18,854 nucleotides of DNA from Deltaproteobacteria bacterium (GTDB lineage: Bacteria; Desulfobacterota; UBA8473). The position numbers and the translations under genes were made by a program. This document shows, one piece after another, positions 13,295 through 18,854 of the stretch; positions within the stretch are counted from its first letter, which is position 1; every line of letters starts with the position of its first letter. The notes under the pieces are model-generated. The model saw only the letters and a program-made list of their open reading frames with translations, had not been told where the DNA came from and did no database searches. The stretch spans positions 1 to 18,854 of the forward strand of contig DAOWME010000028.1 in the NCBI GenBank assembly GCA_030643245.1, written 5' to 3'.

Positions 13295-15310
13295 TTGGAA
13301 ATATCTAGAGAGGTATTTTGGAACATAGAGTATGGCTTGCTGGTCTATGTGGGTTTGCTTCTTCCCCTCCTTATCGGCTATGCTATATACCGACGTTACT
13401 CCCTTTGGCAGTTAGGAAAAGCAGAGGACAGGTTTGAACAAGGGAGGATAAAAGCGTTTATTACAGAAGCAATCGGTATTCTTCTCCATAAACGTTTGCT
13501 GGGGATAGGCCCATTACCCGTCTCCCCCAGAGAGCTCTACGCCGGCGCCATGCATTTTCTTATCTTCTGGGGCATAGTGTTGTTGCTTGTAGTGACCGCA
13601 TTGGTAGCGGTTCATGACCACGTGGTGAAATTCATGCACGGAACCCCCTACCTGGTCATCTCTTTCCTGGGTGAGCTCGGGGGGATACTTGCCCTTGCCG
13701 GAATAATAATGGCAGGTGTCAGAAGGTATGTACAAAGGCCGGACAAGTTGGACAGCAAGTTGGATGATGCGGTTACTCTGGTCCTCCTCTTCTTGCTTAT
13801 AGTCACGGGCTTCGTTCTGGAAGCGCTTCGTATCTCTGCCACTGTTCCCACTCCGGAGTGGGAGCGTTGGTCTTTTATCGGTTTTGGAATCGCTTCAGTC
13901 TTGGGAATGGAGAAGGTCTCCCTGCTGCCCTGGCACAAGGGCGTGTGGTGGTTTCATGTGATCATCTTCTATGGTGCGGCGATATATTTTTGCCTTTCCT
14001 GGTCTAAGTTATTCCACATTATAATTTCTCCGGTAAACATCTTCTTTCGATCCCTGAGGCCAAAGGGCGCTTTGGTTCCTATTGAGGGCATCGAGGAGGC
14101 CGAAAGCTTCGGAGCAGAAGGGATCAAGGATTTTACATGGAAACAACTCCTTGATCTTGACGCCTGCTCCAACTGCGGCCGTTGTCAGGACAATTGCCCT
14201 GCCTATCTCAGTGGGAAGCCGCTCTCACCGAAGAAGCTTATCCAGGACATGAAAATCTCTATGGAAGCCGCGGGAAACGTCCATGAGGAAGAGCCCCGAG
14301 CCTTGATCGGTGAGGTAATACCTGATGACGATATATGGTCTTGTACGACCTGCCGCGCGTGTCAAGAGGTCTGTCCCGTTTACGTGGAGCATATTGATAA
14401 GATAATCGAAATGCGCCGCAACCTTACCCTAACCCAGAGCCGCATGCCCGAAGCGCTTGAGGCCATGGTGGGAAATCTGTTTTCGCGGGGTCATCCCTGG
14501 ACAGGCGCTCAATTTATCAGGCTGAGGGGCGATTGGATGGAAGGCCTGGACCTTAACATGCTCGGCGAGAAAAAAGAGATCGATACCCTCTTTTGGGTAG
14601 GTTGCACAGGGGCTTTGGCTGATCGTAACGCGGAAGTGACGAGATCCCTGGCCCGGATATTGAAGAGCGCAGGGGTAGAATTTGCGGTAATCGGTGCGGA
14701 GGAGCCATGTTGCGGTGATCCTTCCCGGAGGATAGGTTTCGAAATCCTATTCCACGAACAGGTCCAACAAAACATTGAGACCTTCCGCAAAAATAACGTT
14801 AAGAGGATCATCACTGCCTGCCCCCATTGCTTTAACACCATTAAGAACGAGTACCCCCAATACGGCGGAGAGTTCGAAGTCCTTCATCATACGCAAGTAC
14901 TCGCCGACCTTTTGAGAAATGGAAAACTCAAAACTGGCGGCGGCGGAGAATTCAAGCGGATCACATATCATGACCCGTGCTATTTGGGTCGGCATAACAA
15001 TATCTATTCCGAACCCAGGTATGTCTTGGACCGGCTCGCCCTCCCTGATGTCATTGAGATGTCTCGTTTTGGACGCCACGCTCGCTGCTGCGGTGGAGGG
15101 GGCGGACGGATCTGGATGGAAGAGCCCGTTGGAACAAAGATCAATCGAATGCGCACTGATGATGCTATTGAGACGGGAGCAGAATTGGTAATTACTGCTT
15201 GTCCTTTCTGCCTACAGATGTTCGAGGAAGGGATAGGGGCAAAGGGACCAGACAATACTGCGCTAACAGCATTGGATATTGTTGAGGTTGTAGAAAAGGG
15301 GTTAGCATAG
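13295..15310 (+). CDS. etfD: Membrane iron-sulfur Etf:menaquinone oxidoreductase (EtfD/DUF224, HdrD-like)
   Basis: Passes electrons from reduced EtfBA to the membrane quinone pool. The start is TTG 13295 with GAGGAGGA at 13283-13290. The product is 671 residues. The N-terminal 250 residues hold about five membrane helices (near 10-30, 80-105, 115-140, 157-180 and 218-245), with His residues in several, as in the haem b-binding NarI domain. Two [4Fe-4S] motifs follow: Cys291/294/297/301 (CSNCGRCQDNCP) and Cys350/353/356/360 (CTTCRACQEVCP). Two HdrD-type cysteine-rich CCG modules end the protein: Cys472-473 with Cys509/512 (ACPHC), then DPCY, RCCGGGGG and ACPFC. Gene order dehydrogenases-etfD-etfB-etfA supports the role. 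Such proteins are known in syntrophic and sulfate-reducing bacteria and as EtfD in Mycobacterium. Confidence 0.9.
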   Translation: MEISREVFWNIEYGLLVYVGLLLPLLIGYAIYRRYSLWQLGKAEDRFEQGRIKAFITEAIGILLHKRLLGIGPLPVSPRELYAGAMHFLIFWGIVLLLVVTALVAVHDHVVKFMHGTPYLVISFLGELGGILALAGIIMAGVRRYVQRPDKLDSKLDDAVTLVLLFLLIVTGFVLEALRISATVPTPEWERWSFIGFGIASVLGMEKVSLLPWHKGVWWFHVIIFYGAAIYFCLSWSKLFHIIISPVNIFFRSLRPKGALVPIEGIEEAESFGAEGIKDFTWKQLLDLDACSNCGRCQDNCPAYLSGKPLSPKKLIQDMKISMEAAGNVHEEEPRALIGEVIPDDDIWSCTTCRACQEVCPVYVEHIDKIIEMRRNLTLTQSRMPEALEAMVGNLFSRGHPWTGAQFIRLRGDWMEGLDLNMLGEKKEIDTLFWVGCTGALADRNAEVTRSLARILKSAGVEFAVIGAEEPCCGDPSRRIGFEILFHEQVQQNIETFRKNNVKRIITACPHCFNTIKNEYPQYGGEFEVLHHTQVLADLLRNGKLKTGGGGEFKRITYHDPCYLGRHNNIYSEPRYVLDRLALPDVIEMSRFGRHARCCGGGGGRIWMEEPVGTKINRMRTDDAIETGAELVITACPFCLQMFEEGIGAKGPDNTALTALDIVEVVEKGLA

Positions 15311-15344
15311 CTGTCCGAACAAATTTCTAGAAGGGAGAAAGCAT

Positions 15345-16133
15345 ATGAACATTATCGTCTGTATCAAGCAGGTACCAGACCCTGAGATACCACCAGTTAA
15401 ATTCCAGATCGATCCTGAAGGAAAGAAGGTCATCCCTCCTGACGGGGTAACCCCGGTAATCAGCGTTTTTGATGAGCGGGCAGTGGAAGCTGCTCTTAAA
15501 CTCAAAGACAAATACAAAGCAAAGGTCACGGCTCTTACCCTGGGACCGGACAGTGCAAAGGCCGTTATCAGGCATGCGTTGGCCATGGGGGTTGATGCGG
15601 GGGTACATATACAGTATGAAGCGGCTGGGGAATTGGACAGCTTTGGCACTGCACATGTTTTGATGAAGGCTATTGAGAAGATAGGTGATTATTCTCTCGT
15701 CCTATGCGGGCGGCAGGCAGCAGACTGGGATGCCGGTCAGGTCGGTCTTCTCATAGCGGAAAACCTGGGTATACCCGTTGTAACCGTAGCCAAGAAGGTG
15801 GACTTGCAGGATGATAAGTTGAGGGTAGAATCGGTGATCCAGGACGGATACCACGTAATGGAAGTCTCCATGCCGGCACTGGTCACGGTGAGCAGTGAAA
15901 TAGGCCTGTCGCGCCTTCCCACTGGTATAGGGATTGTAAAGGCCGCCAGGGTAAAGATCGAGAATTTGAGTGTCGAGGATATCGGCGCAGATATCCCTGA
16001 GGCGAGGTGTACTGAGTTGATAAAGTTGTATGTTCCGGTCCGTGATATACAATGCCAGATAATAGAAGCCGACACAGTACAGGAGTCGGCCGAGGAGCTG
16101 GCTGTGCGGCTTAGAGAAGCAAAGATAATATAG
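15345..16133 (+). CDS. etfB: Electron transfer flavoprotein beta subunit
   Basis: Small subunit of the soluble flavoprotein that accepts electrons from acyl-CoA dehydrogenases, 262 residues. It begins with the family signature MNIIVCIKQVPDPE. FDERAVEAALKLKD and the AMP/FAD-site signature GRQAADWDAGQVG (around residue 120) follow, then MPALVTVSSE and LSRLPTGIGIVKAARVKIE. The start is supported by GAAGGGAG just upstream. It lies 34 bases after EtfD and 91 before EtfA. Sequence alone does not tell me whether this Etf is the simple or the bifurcating type; the neighbouring EtfD argues for quinone-linked transfer. Confidence 0.95.
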   Translation: MNIIVCIKQVPDPEIPPVKFQIDPEGKKVIPPDGVTPVISVFDERAVEAALKLKDKYKAKVTALTLGPDSAKAVIRHALAMGVDAGVHIQYEAAGELDSFGTAHVLMKAIEKIGDYSLVLCGRQAADWDAGQVGLLIAENLGIPVVTVAKKVDLQDDKLRVESVIQDGYHVMEVSMPALVTVSSEIGLSRLPTGIGIVKAARVKIENLSVEDIGADIPEARCTELIKLYVPVRDIQCQIIEADTVQESAEELAVRLREAKII

Positions 16134-16224
16134 TCTGAGAGAAATAAGATCCTGATACTTTTGACTTATCAGCCATCCTCGGGTTCGTCTTGAATACACG
16201 AGGGTGTAGAGGAGGTTAAGATCG

Positions 16225-17226
16225 ATGGCCGAGTGTAAGGGAGTGATGATTTGTGCCGAGTTGGCAGACAAAAAATTGTGCGCGATTACTACGGAGCTTT
16301 TAGGGATAGGGAGAATTCTCGCTGACGACCTGGGTGAGGAGCTTAGCGTCCTACTGATGGGGAGCGAGGTCAACGCCTTGAGCCAGGAACATATCGCCTG
16401 CGGGGCCGACAAGGTTTATGTTGTCGATGATCCGTTGTTGGAATCCTTTAATTCAGATGCCTATACTGAGGTGGCGGCCAATATATGTCGCCAGGTGAGC
16501 CCTTCTATCATGCTCTTGGGTCAGACAGATATGGGCAGGGACCTGGCCCCGCGACTGGCTGCCAGGCTTGGGGGCGGACTTGCCATGGATTGCATTGATT
16601 TGAGTATCGATCCGGAAACAAAGCTGATGCTTCAGACAAGACCGGTCTTTGGAGGCAATGCCAATGCCGAAATGATCACCCGCAACGCCCGACCTCAGAT
16701 GGCTACTATAAGACCGAAAACCATGTCCGCCCTTGAGAAAGACGATTCCAGACAGGGCGAAGTTGTAGCCATGGAGGCCGGCGTAGACAGTTCAATAATA
16801 AAGGCCCGGATCATCGAGACAGTACAGGAAGAGATCGAGGGTATAAAACTTGAAGAAGCGGAGGTCATCGTTACTGGCGGACGTGGGATTGGAAGTGCTG
16901 AGGCCTTTGAGATTGTCAGGGAGCTTGCCAACGTGCTCAGTGCCGCAACAGGCGCAACGAGGGCTGCCTGTGATGAAGGCATGGCACCGGCAACCATACA
17001 GGTAGGACAGACAGGCAAGATTGTAGGTCCCAACCTTTACATCGCTATCGCGTTATCAGGTGCGGTACAACACCTTGCCGGCTGCTCCGGATCGAAACAT
17101 ATAGTGGCTATAAATACGGATCCGGATGCCCACATCTTCAAGGTTTCCGAGTTCGGTATTGTGGCGGATTACAAGGAGGTATTGCCTCCATTAATAGAGA
17201 AATGCAAGGCGCTTATGGCCGAGTAA
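16225..17226 (+). CDS. etfA: Electron transfer flavoprotein alpha subunit
   Basis: Large FAD-binding subunit of Etf, 333 residues. The N-terminal domain (about 1-195) is variable. The C-terminal FAD domain carries TGGRGIGSAEAFEIVRELAN, ATRAACDEGMAP, VGQTGKIVGPNLYIAIALSG, AVQHLAGCSGSKHIVAIN and FGIVADYKEVLPPL, all in the conserved order. The ribosome site is GAGGAGG before ATG 16225. The gap after EtfB holds two short potential hairpins (16152-16172 and 16177-16203) of no proven role. The gene is last in the operon and is followed by a strong intrinsic terminator. Confidence 0.95.
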   Translation: MAECKGVMICAELADKKLCAITTELLGIGRILADDLGEELSVLLMGSEVNALSQEHIACGADKVYVVDDPLLESFNSDAYTEVAANICRQVSPSIMLLGQTDMGRDLAPRLAARLGGGLAMDCIDLSIDPETKLMLQTRPVFGGNANAEMITRNARPQMATIRPKTMSALEKDDSRQGEVVAMEAGVDSSIIKARIIETVQEEIEGIKLEEAEVIVTGGRGIGSAEAFEIVRELANVLSAATGATRAACDEGMAPATIQVGQTGKIVGPNLYIAIALSGAVQHLAGCSGSKHIVAINTDPDAHIFKVSEFGIVADYKEVLPPLIEKCKALMAE

Positions 17227-17243
17227 TCGTCTCTACTTTCTTT

Positions 17244-17298
17244 GCAGCTCTCTTGTGTACCCTTTCTCTTTTCCAGTACACAGGAGAGCTGCTTTTTT
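17244..17298 (+). terminator. Intrinsic terminator of the dehydrogenase-Etf operon
   Basis: A 17-pair stem, 17244-17260 against 17276-17292 (one G-T pair), closes a 15-base loop and is followed directly by TTTTTT at 17293-17298. It lies 18 bases after the etfA stop. The minus-strand side has no T run, so it should not stop the convergent gene. Confidence 0.92.
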
Positions 17299-17556
17299 AA
17301 TTTCTGACACATCTTTCCTTCCAGAGTTTTTTTCCTTCCAAGAATGCGATTTTGCATCTGGTTAGAGGAAGAGACCATTCCACAAAGGCCATTTCATCTC
17401 CCCGTATGTACATAAGCCATAGAAGTGAAGTGGGATAAGGTTTCGATCCCGAAAAGCTTTGAAACAATAAAGAAATACTACCTTGAAATAAACGCAAAAG
17501 TCTGGAAGTTGTGTTTTTTAGAGAAGCACAATTTAACTCCTGGTCGAGTCGTCGGT
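17299..17556. other. Convergent intergenic region without a gene
   Basis: The 258 bases between the etfA terminator and the end of the minus-strand dehydrogenase hold no gene I can support. A GGTTTCGATCCC string at about 17439-17450 looks like a tRNA T-arm but has no tRNA around it. A short TTGTG/CACAA pairing just beyond the dehydrogenase stop on the minus strand is too weak to call a terminator. Confidence 0.5.
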
Positions 17557-18702
17557 TTAGACCTCCCCCAACAAAGATCTCGCCACTACAATCCTCTGAA
17601 TTTGATTCGTACCTTCGAAGATCTGGGTGGCCTTGGCATCCCTCATCATTCGCTCCAACGGATATTCCTTGGTGTAACCATAACCACCCAGCACCTGGAC
17701 CGCATCAGTGGTCACCTTCATGGCCATATCGCTGGCGAAATACTTGGCCATGGCCGAGAGCTTTCCCCCTTCACGTTCTCCTTTACCCACTGCAGTGGCC
17801 GCCCTGTAAGTCAACTGTCTGGCTGCCTCTACCTGGGTGCCCATCTCCGCCAGCATGAATTGCAGGCCCTGAAACTCGGCAATGGGGCTTCCGAACTGGA
17901 CCCTTTCTTTAGCATACCTCAAGGCATAATCCAAGGCTCCCTGGGCTATGCCGACACCCATGGCTGCTGATCCGGGTCGCGCATCATCGAGGGTGACCAT
18001 GGCAAGCTTAAATCCATCCCCCTCCTTGCCCAACAGGTTCTCCCTGGGAACCCGGCAATCTTCAAATACCAACTCGCACGATGATGTCCCTCGGAGGCCC
18101 ATCATCTGTTCGATCTTGCTTATGGAGAAGCCGGGCGTATCTTTCTCCACTATGAATGCGCTCAGACCTTTACTCCCCTTTGCAGGATCGGTGGTGGTAA
18201 AGACCGTTAGTATCCCTGCTGCCTGTGCATGAGTACAGAAGCATTTGCTTCCATTCAATACATAGTGGTCTCCCTCCAGGGTTGCCCTCGTCTTAATCCC
18301 TGAGACGTCAGAGCCGGCGTGTGGTTCGGTAATGCTGAAGGCATGAATGACCTCTCCACTGGCCAGTTTGGGAATATACCTGGCCTTTTGTTCCTCAGTG
18401 CCCCCAGCCGTGAGTAGAGAGAGGGGAAACGACTGGTAAAGCACAAGGCACCCCAGGGTTCCACTTATTTTCGATATCTCTTCAGTGGCAAGGCAGAAGG
18501 TGAGGTGATCCGCCCCTGCCCCCCCGTACTCCTCGGACCAAACCAGACTGAGTAAACCCATCTCCAGGAGTAGTTTGAATGCCTCCTTTGGGAACTCTCC
18601 CTTTTCGTCTATCTCCGCAGCCATAGGGGCCAATTTTTCCTGGGCAAACCGTTTTGTGGTCTCACAGAACATCTTCTGTTCTTCACTGAGCTCGTAGTAC
18701 AT
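17557..18702 (-). CDS. Acyl-CoA dehydrogenase with canonical C-terminal catalytic Glu
   Basis: FAD-dependent acyl-CoA dehydrogenase of the short/medium-chain (SCAD/butyryl-CoA) architecture, 381 residues. N-terminal: MYYELSEEQKMFCETTKRFA. FAD-contact segment: HAFSITEPHAGSDVSGIKTR. Acyl-binding helix region: DDARPGSAAMGVGIAQGALD and ERVQFGSPIAEFQGLQFMLA. C-terminal: VQVLGGYGYTKEYPLERMMR with IFEGTNQIQR, where Glu363 is the catalytic base. This enzyme should be self-sufficient as a homotetramer, unlike the tandem pair. It is transcribed towards etfA and not part of that operon, but can use the same Etf. The ribosome site GGAGGAAGAG sits directly against the end of repeat element A, so its promoter must lie in or beyond that element. 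Confidence 0.94.
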   Translation of the reverse strand: MYYELSEEQKMFCETTKRFAQEKLAPMAAEIDEKGEFPKEAFKLLLEMGLLSLVWSEEYGGAGADHLTFCLATEEISKISGTLGCLVLYQSFPLSLLTAGGTEEQKARYIPKLASGEVIHAFSITEPHAGSDVSGIKTRATLEGDHYVLNGSKCFCTHAQAAGILTVFTTTDPAKGSKGLSAFIVEKDTPGFSISKIEQMMGLRGTSSCELVFEDCRVPRENLLGKEGDGFKLAMVTLDDARPGSAAMGVGIAQGALDYALRYAKERVQFGSPIAEFQGLQFMLAEMGTQVEAARQLTYRAATAVGKGEREGGKLSAMAKYFASDMAMKVTTDAVQVLGGYGYTKEYPLERMMRDAKATQIFEGTNQIQRIVVARSLLGEV

Positions 18703-18714
18703 CTCTCTTCCTCC

Positions 18715-18854
18715 TTAGGGACGGGGCCGAAATAACTTCCCCATCTATGCATCTCACCTTCAGGCCATCTTCGCCCGATCTTCAAACACAAAATCCTCGA
18801 AATAGTTAAGACTATTCCTGTGGTTTTGTATTTTCAGATCGAACAAATCCAACC
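18715..18854 (-). mobile_element. Repeat element A, copy 2 (inverted, runs off the window)
   Basis: The reverse complement of these 140 bases matches 4609-4747 at roughly 90% by eye. It includes the terminal repeat (here TTAGGGACGGGGCCGAAATA on the plus strand, from 18715) and the internal imperfect hairpin. The differences are scattered substitutions and one small indel in the hairpin loop. The far end is beyond the window. The element starts 13 bases upstream of the dehydrogenase start codon at 18702-18700. Confidence 0.8.

Noticed and set aside
16152..16203. Two short hairpins between etfB and etfA
   Set aside because: Stems of five to six pairs without a T run; compatible with chance in an intergenic gap.
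17430..17460. tRNA-like T-arm string GGTTTCGATCCC
   Set aside because: The loop is too long and no acceptor, D or anticodon arms can be built around it.
17425..18232. Plus-strand ORFs antisense to the last acyl-CoA dehydrogenase
   Set aside because: The minus-strand frame is a complete, motif-bearing dehydrogenase with a good ribosome site; the plus-strand frames are shadows of it.

Overview
The window reads as chromosomal DNA of an anaerobic bacterium with roughly balanced base composition, most likely Desulfobacterota (former Deltaproteobacteria) or a syntrophic relative. This is an inference. It rests on the combination of acyl-CoA dehydrogenases, EtfBA and a membrane iron-sulfur Etf:quinone oxidoreductase (EtfD/DUF224), on good Shine-Dalgarno sites, and on many short palindromic repeats between genes.

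Layout. (1) 1-667: the 3' part of a minus-strand PIN-domain (VapC-like) gene is cut by a MITE-like palindromic element (155-322); the rest holds only a doubtful 45-codon ORF. (2) 668-4339: a peptide/nickel-type ABC importer, with a lipoprotein binding protein and two permeases but no ATPase genes. (3) 4340-6666: a first long repeat element (A, 4562-4747), a truncated CHASE2 sensor ORF joined directly to the last codons of a Ser/Thr protein kinase, and an intact PP2C phosphatase. This looks like a kinase-phosphatase pair whose kinase was destroyed by an internal deletion. (4) 6684-6825: a nested palindromic element. (5) 6862-10545: a carboxyltransferase, a 3-methylglutaconyl-CoA hydratase-like crotonase and an HMG-CoA lyase-like protein. 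Two inverted copies of a third short element (B) bracket the last two genes. (6) 10667-17298: a near-consensus promoter, two paired acyl-CoA dehydrogenases, EtfD, EtfB, EtfA and a strong intrinsic terminator. (7) 17557-18702, minus strand: a single acyl-CoA dehydrogenase with a canonical active site, whose ribosome binding site abuts a second, inverted copy of element A running off the window end.

How the genes could work together. The catabolic genes resemble the isovalerate/leucine (Liu) or acyclic terpene (Atu) logic: acyl-CoA dehydrogenation, carboxylation of the enoyl-CoA, hydration, then C-C cleavage. Electrons from the dehydrogenases would pass to EtfBA and then through EtfD to menaquinone in the membrane. 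Three things depart from the textbook version. No biotin carboxylase/BCCP gene is present. The lyase-like protein has Gln where HMG-CoA lyase has its catalytic Cys. One dehydrogenase of the tandem pair lacks a catalytic Glu at both known positions, suggesting a heteromeric enzyme with a non-catalytic partner. The true substrate is therefore open: a branched, alicyclic or otherwise bulky acyl-CoA is as likely as isovaleryl-CoA.
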